Assembly (NCBI RefSeq): GCF_000018865.1
Contig: NC_010175.1
Coordinates: forward strand, 4,712,001-4,776,000
Source of the DNA: Chloroflexus aurantiacus J-10-fl
GTDB lineage: Bacteria; Chloroflexota; Chloroflexia; Chloroflexales; Chloroflexaceae
Reading direction: 5' to 3'
Length of the DNA stretch: 64,000 bases
Shown here: piece by piece, positions 8,953 to 17,749 of the stretch
Numbering within the stretch: position 1 is the first letter of the stretch
Layout of the letters: every line of letters begins with the position of its first letter
Translations under genes and position numbers: made by a program
The notes under the pieces: generated by a model
Seen by the model: the letters and a program-made list of their open reading frames with translations, nothing else
Databases searched by the model: none
What the model was told of the DNA's origin: nothing

Positions 8953-9381
8953 TCAACGCGATGAACGAGTACGCGCGACGGGTGCCGGACGAGGCGCCGG
9001 TGCCGGTACGGTCACCTCACGCAGGGCCGGTTGAGCCGGAGCCGGAGCGGCTGCCGGAGCCGGAGCGACTGCTGGAGCCGGAGCGGCTGCTGGGGCTGGT
9101 TGAGCCGCAGGCTGACGTGCCGGCATATCTGGAACATTGAGTGGTGCCACGGTCGGCAACACCGGCAACGCCGGTGATTGGCTTAACCAGTCCGGGAGTG
9201 GTTGATAGGCAACAGAGGGTGGGACAATGGTTATCATCGGCTCACCGGCAGCAACCTCTGGCGGGTTCTGCGCCGCCAGCCACCCCCATCCGCCAATCGT
9301 TACCGCGAATGCCGCAGTGCTGATTGCCCATTTCAAACCGGAAACGTCGGAACGGCCTGGTTTGCGCTTCTGTTTCTCCAT
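8953..9381 (-). CDS. Membrane-anchored Pro/Ala-rich protein
   Basis: The ATG at 9381 (MEKQKRKPG) follows AAGGAGAG, giving 142 residues. A basic N-terminus is followed by one hydrophobic segment (about residues 17-37) and then an extracytoplasmic tail dominated by Pro-Ala repeats (AAPAPAVAPAPAAAPAPA) ending in a basic RTRSSR. Such tails act as rigid spacers or wall-spanning linkers. There is no recognisable catalytic domain. The position between the PepSY gene and apbE suggests a structural partner in the same extracytoplasmic redox assembly. The repeat-rich DNA is strongly GC-biased but the frame is intact. Confidence 0.75.
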   Translation of the reverse strand: MEKQKRKPGRSDVSGLKWAISTAAFAVTIGGWGWLAAQNPPEVAAGEPMITIVPPSVAYQPLPDWLSQSPALPVLPTVAPLNVPDMPARQPAAQPAPAAAPAPAVAPAPAAAPAPAQPALREVTVPAPAPRPAPVARTRSSR

Positions 9382-9566
9382 AACGTCTCTCCTTTTGTGG
9401 TGTGGCCTGAGCGAGATGGTAGTGCTACACGTCAAGACAATGCGAACCTATACCAATTACTCAAACCACACCCATCGCAGATTCCTGTTTCCCCTTGCGG
9501 GAGTGCTTCTTTATTGCACAGATGTATGTCTAATACCTGCACCGGCGTACTAAGGTGAGATAACGC

Positions 9567-10385
9567 CTAATCGTCGTGATCATCCTTTTCCTTCTCATCT
9601 TCGTGCTCATCACCATCATCGCCATACACATTTTTCACTTTCGCGTACACCACCTGACCGGTGTAGGCATCGACGTAGACTTCACTGCCATCGCTGAACT
9701 TCACTTCATAAGCGTCTACCCCGTGCTCGTATTCCCGCTCAACCTCCCTGACCGTACCACCGCCCAGATACGCTACGGCAGCCGCGATAGCCTGCTCTTC
9801 ACTGATGGGATTAGCAGATTGCGCAATCTCGGCGATTGTGTTCGCCAGGATCGCCCCGGTTTGGGTGTCCACATATATCGCACCGCGATCAAAGATCACC
9901 TCGTAGGCCGGTGCGCCCTGGATACTCACCAGTTCTGGTGCTCGCATCAGAGTCGCGTTGCCGGCGGCGGCCTGGGCAATCGCCTGTGCCTGTTCCGGTG
10001 AAACAGCGTAGGTTGGTGCCGGTGGTGCTGCGGGTGCCTGCACCGCCGCTGGCGCCGCCGCCGGCACTGCCACAGCAGGTGCAGCCTGCGCTTCCGTAGT
10101 CACCTCATCGAGCTGCTGCTGAGCAGCGCTCAAGCGCTGATTCGCTTCCGCCAGTCGCTGTTGCGCTTCGGCCAGTGCCGCCTGATACGCCGCTTCCCGC
10201 TCGCGAATCAGGGCTTCGACGGTTGGATCAATGGCTGGGACAGTAATTGGGGTTGACTCGATCACGATCTCAGTTGGCACCTCGCTTACCGGTTCACTCA
10301 CACTTAACCTGCTCGCGACTCCGCCAATCACCACCAGTACGAAAGCGGTCAATGCGGCTGAAATCAGAAACATGGTGCGATTCAT
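9567..10385 (-). CDS. Exported protein with two PepSY domains and acidic tail
   Basis: From the ATG at 10385 (after AAGGAGACG) the product is 272 residues. An N-terminal membrane anchor (about residues 5-25) is followed by a coiled coil (AEAQQRLAEANQRLSAAQQQ), an Ala/Pro linker, and two PepSY units. These end in YVDTQTGAIL and YVDAYTGQVV, the usual PepSY ending. The C-terminus is strongly acidic (EHEDEKEKDDHDD), possibly metal-binding. PepSY domains occur in extracytoplasmic redox and peptidase-inhibitor proteins. The neighbouring histidine kinase has a PepSY unit in its sensor region, so this protein may share its ligand or partner. Confidence 0.85.
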   Translation of the reverse strand: MNRTMFLISAALTAFVLVVIGGVASRLSVSEPVSEVPTEIVIESTPITVPAIDPTVEALIREREAAYQAALAEAQQRLAEANQRLSAAQQQLDEVTTEAQAAPAVAVPAAAPAAVQAPAAPPAPTYAVSPEQAQAIAQAAAGNATLMRAPELVSIQGAPAYEVIFDRGAIYVDTQTGAILANTIAEIAQSANPISEEQAIAAAVAYLGGGTVREVEREYEHGVDAYEVKFSDGSEVYVDAYTGQVVYAKVKNVYGDDGDEHEDEKEKDDHDD

Positions 10386-10430
10386 AGCAACGTCTCCTTT
10401 TTTATCTCGAAGATTGAACCTCACATCGAA

Positions 10431-10904
10431 TCAGTCATCGTCGTCACCGTACCCCTCTCCTGAACGTAGGCCGGTAGCGCCGGGGGTGCCGGCAATCAGG
10501 GTTTCCATTTCCTGGGGTGTCAGATTGGCCTCTGGATGGAGCAGAACATACGCCCGTGGCGGCATCTCACCCTCACGCAGCACTTCAGCAATCTCGGCTG
10601 CCAGCTCCTCTGGCTCACGCAGGGGGAGCGAGAAGTTGAGTTCTGCCCGTCCTTTCACCACGTCATACGTCACCAGCCACGAGACCGGGGCAATTCGGCT
10701 ATACCAGGGCCAGTTCGTCTGGTTACTGTGGCAGTCGTAGCAGGCGCGACGAGCAATGCTCGCCGCTTCCGGCGTCGTCCAGGCCACATCGGTAACAACC
10801 GGTGGATTGGTTTGGCGCAGCCAGACCGGGACGGCCTGCATACCGACAAACAGAACCATCAGCGCAACCGCGATTGTGCGCGGCTTCAATAATCGTCTCA
10901 GCAT
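10431..10904 (-). CDS. Haem-binding domain protein (CxxCH), membrane-anchored
   Basis: The ATG at 10904 follows GGAGGCG, giving 157 residues. After an N-terminal hydrophobic anchor (about residues 8-26), a single CYDCHSN motif provides a c-type haem site, followed by NWPWYSRIAPVSW. This is the signature of the small haem-binding domain family of cytochrome-like proteins. The C-terminus ends in YGDDDD, a second acidic tail in this operon. It is the first gene of the redox operon and diverges from the response regulator. It is probably the extracytoplasmic electron acceptor or donor of the set. Confidence 0.87.
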   Translation of the reverse strand: MLRRLLKPRTIAVALMVLFVGMQAVPVWLRQTNPPVVTDVAWTTPEAASIARRACYDCHSNQTNWPWYSRIAPVSWLVTYDVVKGRAELNFSLPLREPEELAAEIAEVLREGEMPPRAYVLLHPEANLTPQEMETLIAGTPGATGLRSGEGYGDDDD

Positions 10905-11065
10905 AACGCCTCCGTGTGCAGTACGTGCCTTCGCATCCAACAGTACAGTGGCTTTTTCAAAACACCCTTAAAACCGCCGCGCAACATTCCAATCTTTTTC
11001 CAAGGTTCTTGAGGTATAACAAACATCAGAGGCATAGCCTGTCAGGTGAGGGAGAGACAACAGCG

Positions 11066-11749
11066 ATGCGGATTTTGATTGTCGAAGACGACAAGCGCCT
11101 GGCCCGACTGATTGAACGGGTCTTGAGTGAAGAACGACACACGGTTGACGTGGCCTGGGATGGTGAGAGCGGGCTTGATCTGCTGATGCAGGGGGTCTAC
11201 GATGTGGCAATTATCGATTGGATGCTACCGGGACGCGACGGGCCATCGTTGTGTCGCGCAGCCCGCGCTGCTCGCCTGCCAACCGCTCTCCTCCTCTTAA
11301 CGGCCCGTGGTCAGATCGAAGATAAAGTCCTCGGTTTCGAGAGTGGTGCTGATGATTACCTGGTTAAACCCTTTGCCTTCGAGGAGCTACTGGCACGGGT
11401 GCGAGCGCTGGGGCGACGGTTCCACCCCAATCTTAGCGCGAACGATGAACTGCGGGTCGGCACCATTGTGCTCGATCTACGAAATTACACGGCACGCCGG
11501 GGCGAGCGTCGGCTTGATCTGACCCCCACCGAGTGGCGTCTGCTGGAATATCTGATGCGTAACGTCGGCCAGACCTTGACTCGCCAGCAAATTCTCGATT
11601 ATGTCTGGTCATTTGAACACGACGTACAACCGCAAATGGTCGATGTCTACATCTCATACCTGCGCCGCAAGCTCAATGCGTCGGGCGAGACCGACCCGAT
11701 CAACACCATTCGAGGGATCGGTTACCGATTGGAGGCTGAACGTGTTTAG
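11066..11749 (+). CDS. OmpR-family response regulator
   Basis: The 227-residue start MRILIVEDD is placed at 11066, after GAGGGAGAG. The receiver domain has the acidic pair E7/D8/D9, phosphoacceptor Asp51 (IIDWMLPGRDG), and the LLLLTARG and YLVKPF switch residues. The C-terminal winged helix contains LTPTEWRLLEYLMRN and ends with VDVYISYLRRKL and IRGIGYRL, typical of OmpR/PhoB transcription factors. The next gene, its kinase, starts within its last codons. The pair diverges from the redox operon, so control of that operon is likely but inferred. Confidence 0.93.
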   Translation: MRILIVEDDKRLARLIERVLSEERHTVDVAWDGESGLDLLMQGVYDVAIIDWMLPGRDGPSLCRAARAARLPTALLLLTARGQIEDKVLGFESGADDYLVKPFAFEELLARVRALGRRFHPNLSANDELRVGTIVLDLRNYTARRGERRLDLTPTEWRLLEYLMRNVGQTLTRQQILDYVWSFEHDVQPQMVDVYISYLRRKLNASGETDPINTIRGIGYRLEAERV

Positions 11750-13250
11750 GGGACTACGCTGGCAATTTACCCTGTTCTACGCCTGTGCTGCCGTAGCTAT
11801 CATCGCATTGATCGGCGGCGGCACCTACGTGAGCGTTGCCGGCTACTTCGAGCGCATCACCGATCTGGCCCTCCAGCACAAGATGGTACACGAATTTCAT
11901 GCGCTCAATGCCCCATTGCCACCAGAACTGGCCCACGCCGACGCCGACTGGTCACTTTTGCGGTCGGCCAACACCACGAACCGCAACCGGCGACTGTCCG
12001 CAGATGAGGCGGCGCAGATTGCCTTGAGCGTGCGTGGTGGCGAGATCAGAGAGGTCAAATTAGATGACTCATACTACGAAGTCAAACTGCGTGACGGCAG
12101 CGAGATCGAGATTGATGCATACAGCGGCAAGATCATCGAAATCAAGCTCAAAGGCGAGGCGACGACGACCATCCCTACCAGTCCAGCTCTGCCATCCGCG
12201 TATGATGCCGAGCTGGCATCAATCTTTGTTCTGCCCCTCGATGAGCAGGGTCGGATTCTATTCAACCCCAATCCGGCAGCACTACCGATGCCGGCCCATC
12301 AAGAAGCGTTAGCCGCTGCGTTACGTAACGGCTCTGACATCCGCACCATCGAGACCACCACCGGCCAGCGCGTCCGTCTGCTCACCTATCGCCTCACCCG
12401 ACCTGACGGCCCGGCAGCCCTGCAATTGGGGCGTCTCCTGACCGATCAGGAACAGGTATTGCGACAGTTGGTATCAGGACTCATCGGCCTGGGTTTGTTC
12501 GGCGCCGTGATTATCGGCTTTGCCGGCTGGTGGCTGGCCGGACGATCACTCCGCCCGGCAGAAGAAGCCTGGGTGCGCCAGACGCGCTTTATTGCCAGTG
12601 CCAGCCATGAATTGCGGGCGCCCCTCACCCTGATTCGGGCCAGTGCCGAAGTTGCACTGCGCCACGCCGACGATCCAGATCAACGCGAACTCCTGTCTGA
12701 CGTGCTGAGTGAAAGCGATCACATGCGGCGTCTGGTCGATGATCTGCTGACCCTCTCACGTCTCGACAGCGGTGCCCTGGTCTTACAGCGCCAACCGGTA
12801 TCGCTCCCATCATTCCTCGCCGATCTCCACCGGCAGGTACGGCGCCTGGGAGAGGAAAAGGGCATCGCAATTCAGCTTGCGCCAATCACCGGCACTGTAC
12901 TCGCCGATCCGGATCGCTTACGGCAGGTGTTATTAATCCTGATCGACAACGCCCTGCGCTATACCCCATCTGGAGGCGTTATTACCATCGCCACCGAACC
13001 GGCAGGAAAACAGATTCGTCTGAGTGTCAGCGACAACGGCTGCGGAATTGCCCCGGAACACCTCCCTCACCTCTTCGAGCGCTTCTATCGGGTTGATGTG
13101 GCACGGAATCGGAGTGATGGGCATGCCGGCCTTGGGCTGGCAATAGCCAAAGGACTGGTTGAAGCACACAGCGGCGCCATCGGTATTGAGAGCGAGGTCA
13201 ATCGCGGCACGCGGGTCTGGTTTACGTTACCGGTGGCGGCAACCGGGTGA
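11742..13250 (+). CDS. Sensor histidine kinase with PepSY domain in the sensor region
   Basis: A GTG start at 11742, seven bases after GGAGG, overlaps the response-regulator stop by eight bases and gives 502 residues. There is a TM helix at about 10-32 and an extracytoplasmic region of about 210 residues with a PepSY unit at roughly 84-137 (LSADEAAQIAL to IDAYSGKIIEIKL). A second TM (about 243-266) is followed by a short HAMP-like linker, then HisKA with SASHELRAPL (His289) and HATPase motifs NALRYTPSGG, DNGCGIAPEHLPHLFERFYR and GLGLAIAKGL. All kinase boxes are present. A PepSY unit in the sensor, next to an operon encoding a PepSY protein, suggests the kinase monitors that protein or the same ligand. 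Confidence 0.92.
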   Translation: MFRGLRWQFTLFYACAAVAIIALIGGGTYVSVAGYFERITDLALQHKMVHEFHALNAPLPPELAHADADWSLLRSANTTNRNRRLSADEAAQIALSVRGGEIREVKLDDSYYEVKLRDGSEIEIDAYSGKIIEIKLKGEATTTIPTSPALPSAYDAELASIFVLPLDEQGRILFNPNPAALPMPAHQEALAAALRNGSDIRTIETTTGQRVRLLTYRLTRPDGPAALQLGRLLTDQEQVLRQLVSGLIGLGLFGAVIIGFAGWWLAGRSLRPAEEAWVRQTRFIASASHELRAPLTLIRASAEVALRHADDPDQRELLSDVLSESDHMRRLVDDLLTLSRLDSGALVLQRQPVSLPSFLADLHRQVRRLGEEKGIAIQLAPITGTVLADPDRLRQVLLILIDNALRYTPSGGVITIATEPAGKQIRLSVSDNGCGIAPEHLPHLFERFYRVDVARNRSDGHAGLGLAIAKGLVEAHSGAIGIESEVNRGTRVWFTLPVAATG

Positions 13251-13450
13251 TGTGGCATGACGAACATCGCCAGGGGTATCGTAACCCGCTTTATACCAAT
13301 CACCCCGACACCGCATCTGATCACGGATGCGCACACCAATGTTCTTGCACCTGCGACAACTCACTCGATGTCCGCTGGTGGTGATCAGTACAGGTTGCAT
13401 CCCAAACGATGCACCGCATGGAGTAAGCGGCGACATAACGGCAAAATAAA

Positions 13451-13483
13451 CCGAGAGAGGAGCGATACTTGCCCCTCTCTCGG
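13451..13483 (-). terminator. Rho-independent terminator of the amylase gene
   Basis: A 10-bp perfect stem (CCGAGAGAGG / CCTCTCTCGG, 13451-13460 and 13474-13483) lies 18 bases past the amylase stop. On the minus strand it is followed by TTTATTTTG, a U-rich tract. Confidence 0.8.
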
Positions 13484-13500
13484 CGAATACTGGCATCACC

Positions 13501-15291
13501 TCACGGACGCCACGTCTCATTCAGCGTCATCGAGCCACTACCTGGCGTCGTAATAACGCGATTATTACAACACTCCCACACCACATTTGATCCGTCACGC
13601 TTAATGTACTTGTATTCGATGGTGGTATTTGCCGGCAGATTAACGGTACCACTCCAGACCGGATACGTAGCCGCTGAAAGGGGCACAGCCTGCGCCGGGT
13701 TCCAGTTGCCCAATTGCGGGATATTCCCAACCACAAACACGTTCTGCCCCCAGTAGGTCGTCGCATTCACGTTGAAAGTAACCGCAACAGTTGCCGGTTG
13801 CGTAGACAACTTCGCTCCTACATGGATGGCAAGAGCACTGAAAGGCGGAATAGAGACCGTTATCCGTCGATTACTGTCCACGGTGACGGTTTGCCCACTG
13901 CACGTACCGTTTGTAAAATCGGCAACAATCACATTGCAGTAGACCCCAGGCGCCATACTCGTCTGAAACGTGCGATTCAGCGTTGTATCCTCACGATTGA
14001 TAACGACAAACCCTTTATCGCCACGACCAAAGGCGATCTGGTTGTTGCCGTTACTCCACCAATCACTCACACTGAATGTACTCGCTGTGGCATTGCGGAA
14101 CGCTACCATATTCGCAATTGGTCGCCAGCGATGCTCGCATTTCCATTCGCCAAAGCAATTGGGCTGGCCGTTAACATAGACGCTGCGCGTGTTGCCGTTC
14201 GCATCACTCGGTGGCCCTTGAAAATCATTGCTAAACTCATAACTTGACATCACCTGGGGGTACCCATACGGCCACGCTAGCATAAACACGTTTGCCAGAT
14301 CGTACAGCACACCATTCTTGTATGTGACCACAGTCCCACCACCGCCATGCCCGCGCTGGTTGTCGTGATTATCAACGAAGACAATCGCTTTGTCGCTTGG
14401 CAGCATCCCCCAGGCTTCGCCAAACTGACTCAGCCATGCCAGCTTACCATTCAAAAAGACCCGCCCGATCTCGTTGCTATACTTAAATTCAGTGACATCA
14501 CCATTATTTGTGTATTCCCACGGTGTAATCGGTTCGCCAGCCGCACCGATCACTTCCTGGTAAATGTACGGACTCCCATTCACACGGGATAAAATTGCGG
14601 CAATATCCCCGGCAGCAATGTGTTTAGCTGCGTCAATCCGAAAACCGGCAACTCCCAGACTGATGAGATCGTTCAAATAGGCAGCTAAGCGATCCCGCAC
14701 ATACGATGATCCGGTATCGAGATCGGCAAGATTCACCAGTTCGCAGTTCTGAACTTCGTACCGATCACCATAATTCTGGATGTCATCGTTGCCATTTCTG
14801 CCGCAGTGGTGAAAATCCTGATATTGATAGATGCCCGGATAGTTGTACGGGCTATACGTTGAGCCAGCCGATCCGACACCGCTGCCGACGCCGGTCATAT
14901 GATTGATGACCGCATCAACATAAATGTCAACACCGACCGCTTTGCAACGGGCAACCATATTGGCGAATTCAGCCCGTGTCCCGCTACGACTGGTCAATTG
15001 ATAACTGACCGGTTGATACCGTTGCCACCACGGATAACCGGCAACAATCGCGTGCTCTTGCGGTGGCGACACCTGCACTGCCGCAAAGCCGCGTGGCCCC
15101 AGAAAGTTCTCGCATTCCTGGGCAATGTCCGTCCACTTCCATTCAAAGAGATGAACAAATACGGTACGTGGTGATGAGGTTTGGGCACGTGCGGTTGAAT
15201 GGTGCACCGGACCGAACGGAAGACTACTTACCACCATGAGAAGGGCGACAACGAGGACGAGCCGACGAAGCGAGGGAAAGCGAGTGCCGGG
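13501..15291 (-). CDS. Secreted GH13 alpha-amylase with C-terminal CBM20
   Basis: The start at 15291 (MPGTRFPSLRR) has AAAGGAG at good spacing and gives 596 residues. A signal peptide spans about residues 1-38. The GH13 barrel resembles animal-type alpha-amylases (FVHLFEWKW, PPQEHA). The nucleophile is Asp221 in GFRIDAAKHI, the acid/base Glu247 in IYQEVIG, and the third acid Asp311 in FVDNHDNQ. HFDHH-type calcium sites cannot be verified by eye. Residues about 497-596 form a starch-binding CBM20 (WGQNVFVVGNIPQLGNW, then YKYIKRDGSNVVWE). It hydrolyses external starch or glycogen. It is monocistronic, with its own terminator downstream. Confidence 0.93.
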   Translation of the reverse strand, partial: PGTRFPSLRRLVLVVALLMVVSSLPFGPVHHSTARAQTSSPRTVFVHLFEWKWTDIAQECENFLGPRGFAAVQVSPPQEHAIVAGYPWWQRYQPVSYQLTSRSGTRAEFANMVARCKAVGVDIYVDAVINHMTGVGSGVGSAGSTYSPYNYPGIYQYQDFHHCGRNGNDDIQNYGDRYEVQNCELVNLADLDTGSSYVRDRLAAYLNDLISLGVAGFRIDAAKHIAAGDIAAILSRVNGSPYIYQEVIGAAGEPITPWEYTNNGDVTEFKYSNEIGRVFLNGKLAWLSQFGEAWGMLPSDKAIVFVDNHDNQRGHGGGGTVVTYKNGVLYDLANVFMLAWPYGYPQVMSSYEFSNDFQGPPSDANGNTRSVYVNGQPNCFGEWKCEHRWRPIANMVAFRNATASTFSVSDWWSNGNNQIAFGRGDKGFVVINREDTTLNRTFQTSMAPGVYCNVIVADFTNGTCSGQTVTVDSNRRITVSIPPFSALAIHVGAKLSTQPATVAVTFNVNATTYWGQNVFVVGNIPQLGNWNPAQAVPLSAATYPVWSGTVNLPANTTIEYKYIKRDGSNVVWECCNNRVITTPGSGSMTLNETWRP

Positions 15292-15550
15292 CATAAACAG
15301 GCTCCTTTGCTCCAGGAAGCGGCCAACGCTGACCAGACTCAACAACAGTGAGTAGTGGAATGATGCTTACCGAACTGTTTTTCTTGCATTTGTTGCTGAT
15401 AGAACTATTTTAGCAGGTTTTGACGAGATGTCAAGTGCCGGGATTGAGAGCATCTACAATCAACCGATCACAACCCCCCTATACGATGATGCTCACTATG
15501 ATGTTGTATGGGCTGTGCCTTCGCCACGTTGTATGGCAATGTGAACGTGT

Positions 15551-15619
15551 AGGGGCGGGTTCCAAACCCGCCTTCTATGGCAACATGAACGTGTAGGGGC
15601 GGGTTTAGAACCCGCCCCG
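15551..15619. repeat. Two REP-like palindromes
   Basis: The 384-bp gap between amylase and oleA holds two 44-bp-spaced copies of a GTAGGGGCGGGTT-type sequence (from 15549 and 15593). Each can fold back on a following AACCCGCC. Related palindromes are at 33425 and 34104. They sit downstream of oleA and could help terminate or stabilise the ole transcript. The rest of the gap (15292-15548) shows no gene; it carries the amylase promoter region. Confidence 0.7.
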
Positions 15620-15674
15620 TTCACCACATATCCGGTGCCAGCCAATGATGCACTGCATCACTCAAGGATCGCTC

Positions 15675-16694
15675 TCACCACGTCACACTCATCATTGAAC
15701 AGTTCAAGCCGGAACCAATGCCGAGCAGCCCGACATGATCTCCTGCACGCAGCCGTCCGGCTTCTGCCGCTTGCGCCAGCGAAATCGGCAATGCTGCCGG
15801 ACCGACATTGCCCAACGTCGGAAAATTGAGAAAGAGCTTGGAAGGTGTGATGTGGAGCGCTTTCGTCACCGCCGCCATGTGGCGTGCACCAACCTGGTGC
15901 GGTGCGTAGAGGGCAATCTGCCGGTCACTCCAGTTCGGCAAGACCTCTTGGGCCAGACGCCAGGTATCTACGGCCAGCTCTACGCCGGCATGCATCAGCG
16001 CGCCGGCATCTGTTTTCATATAGTCCGGCTGCCCCAAACACAAGTGGTTGTATTGCGTTGCCGCCAGGGTCACCACCCCATTCAACCGGTGACCATTCCG
16101 GGCAAAGCGTTCGTGGGTGAGCAGCATTGCTGCACCACCAGACCCCAACGTCAGGGTCGCAAAATTATCGCGCAAATCCTGTTTGGTTGTCTCTGGGCGA
16201 CGCAGTCGCCGAATCGTTGCCATGACTGCATCCTGCGCACCCTCGCCATCAACGATCAGCGCATATTCGATGGTTCCGGCTTCGATCATCATACCGGCAA
16301 TCGCCATGCCGTTGAGAAAACCCAGACACGCATTGCGCACATCGTAGTTAATTGCTCGCGGCGAAAGGCCAAGATTACGATGCACGAAGCACGCGGTTGA
16401 TGGTTCGAGGTAATCCTGACAAACCGAGGTATTGATCAGCAGCCCGATGCGTTCGCGATCAATCGCCACCTGATCGAGGAGACGCTCAGCCGCCATAGTT
16501 GCAACCGTGCTGGGCAGCGTTCCTTCATCCCAAAAGCGACGCTCGCGAATACCCGATAGCGCCTCTAATTTGCCGCGTGGGAAGCGTAAACGCTCCATTG
16601 TTTCGGCAATCTGATCCTCGATCCAATCGGATGTGATCCGATGAGGAGCTAACACATAACTGACTGCTTCGATCATGACATGCCTGAATAGCAC
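15675..16694 (-). CDS. oleA: OleA, thiolase-fold acyl-CoA condensing enzyme for olefin synthesis
   Basis: This is a thiolase-superfamily (KAS III-like) protein of 339 residues from a GTG start at 16694 that follows GGGAGG; an ATG at 16676 is the alternative. The active-site Cys123 lies in DVRNACLGFLNGM, the hallmark of OleA, with later APHQVG (His) and FPTLGNVG (Asn). OleA performs a non-decarboxylative head-to-head Claisen condensation of two fatty acyl-CoAs to a beta-keto acid. The genes upstream on the same strand encode the other three Ole enzymes, which makes the assignment secure. It is the last gene of the operon, 52 bases after oleD. Confidence 0.92.
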   Translation of the reverse strand: MLFRHVMIEAVSYVLAPHRITSDWIEDQIAETMERLRFPRGKLEALSGIRERRFWDEGTLPSTVATMAAERLLDQVAIDRERIGLLINTSVCQDYLEPSTACFVHRNLGLSPRAINYDVRNACLGFLNGMAIAGMMIEAGTIEYALIVDGEGAQDAVMATIRRLRRPETTKQDLRDNFATLTLGSGGAAMLLTHERFARNGHRLNGVVTLAATQYNHLCLGQPDYMKTDAGALMHAGVELAVDTWRLAQEVLPNWSDRQIALYAPHQVGARHMAAVTKALHITPSKLFLNFPTLGNVGPAALPISLAQAAEAGRLRAGDHVGLLGIGSGLNCSMMSVTW

Positions 16695-16746
16695 GAAATC
16701 CTCCCTGTTCGGTAATGATTGGAGATTGCTGAAACGGTGCTCTCGT

Positions 16747-17742
16747 TTACGGCTGGCTGCCTGTCAGGGCAAACGTGCGCTCTAAACCTTCCTCAATGCT
16801 GATCCGCGGCGTGTACCCAAAATCTCGTTCAGCAGCAGCATGGCTAAACCAGTGCGAATGGCTGAGTTCGTGTACCATCAGGCGCGTGAGTGGTGGCTCG
16901 CCGGGAAGGCGGAGTATGGTGTAAAGCAATTCTAAGCCGGTAGCCAGGATTGTTGCTGCTGACGCTGATATCCGACCGCGTACCGGTGGACAGTTGGCCG
17001 CTTTCAGAATTTCGCCGATAAATTGCCAGAGGTTGACCGGACGTTCCTGACCAATGAAGTAGGCGCGACCACGGAGCGGCGAGCGTTCGTTCAGCGCTGA
17101 AGCTGCCTGGATGTGCGCAGTGGCAGCATTTTCGACGTAACATACGTCAACTAGATTTGTTCCATCACCGATTTGGAAGAGCATTCGCCGTCGTGCGCGT
17201 CGGAGCAGCCGCGGCAGAATGTGGGGATCGCGTGGCCCCCAGATCAGATGTGGACGCAACGAAACCGTCGCAATGTCGGTCTGGGCAAGCACGTACCGTT
17301 CGGCAATCGCCTTGGTGTGCGGATACGGTGCAAGATACCGCCTGGGGTATGGCAGGTGTTCGTCCCCACCGTGGATGTCCTCGTGTCCAATCACAACCGA
17401 AGGGGTTGAGGTATAGACCAGTTTTGGCACGCCGGCCCGAATGGCCGCCTTGACCACCCGCTGGGTGGCACTGACGTTGGCCCGGTAGAAGTCGTCGTAG
17501 CTACCCCATAATCCGGCTTTCGCAGCAACGTGAAATACGGTCGTTACCCCGCGCATTGCCCGTGCCAGCACCGGCGCCGACTCAGGTAAGGTCAGGTCGG
17601 CCTGATAGGTCTCAGCCCCCAGTGATTGCAATTCAGGATAGGCACCACGTCCAATCACGCGCACATGATCACCACGTGCCAGCAGTTGCTCGACGATGTA
17701 ACGACCGACAAACCCATTCCCCCCGGTAACTAATGCAATCAT
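16747..17742 (-). CDS. oleD: OleD, NAD(P)-dependent beta-keto acid reductase
   Basis: This 331-residue extended short-chain dehydrogenase starts with the Rossmann motif VTGGNGFVGRYI. The catalytic YxxxK is in YPHTKAIAERYV, with the serine region in TSTPSVVIG. OleD reduces the 2-alkyl-3-oxoalkanoate made by OleA to the beta-hydroxy acid. The start ATG lies seven bases after the oleC stop, so the genes are co-transcribed and probably coupled. Length and motifs match the 3-beta-HSD-like branch to which OleD belongs. Confidence 0.9.
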   Translation of the reverse strand: MIALVTGGNGFVGRYIVEQLLARGDHVRVIGRGAYPELQSLGAETYQADLTLPESAPVLARAMRGVTTVFHVAAKAGLWGSYDDFYRANVSATQRVVKAAIRAGVPKLVYTSTPSVVIGHEDIHGGDEHLPYPRRYLAPYPHTKAIAERYVLAQTDIATVSLRPHLIWGPRDPHILPRLLRRARRRMLFQIGDGTNLVDVCYVENAATAHIQAASALNERSPLRGRAYFIGQERPVNLWQFIGEILKAANCPPVRGRISASAATILATGLELLYTILRLPGEPPLTRLMVHELSHSHWFSHAAAERDFGYTPRISIEEGLERTFALTGSQP

Positions 17743-17749
17743 AGCTTTT

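Noticed and set aside
9567-10385. Definite ApbE flavinylation site in the PepSY protein
   Set aside because: DTQTGAIL has TGA but lacks the final Ser/Thr of the known target motif and equals the normal ending of PepSY domains, so it was kept only as a possibility.
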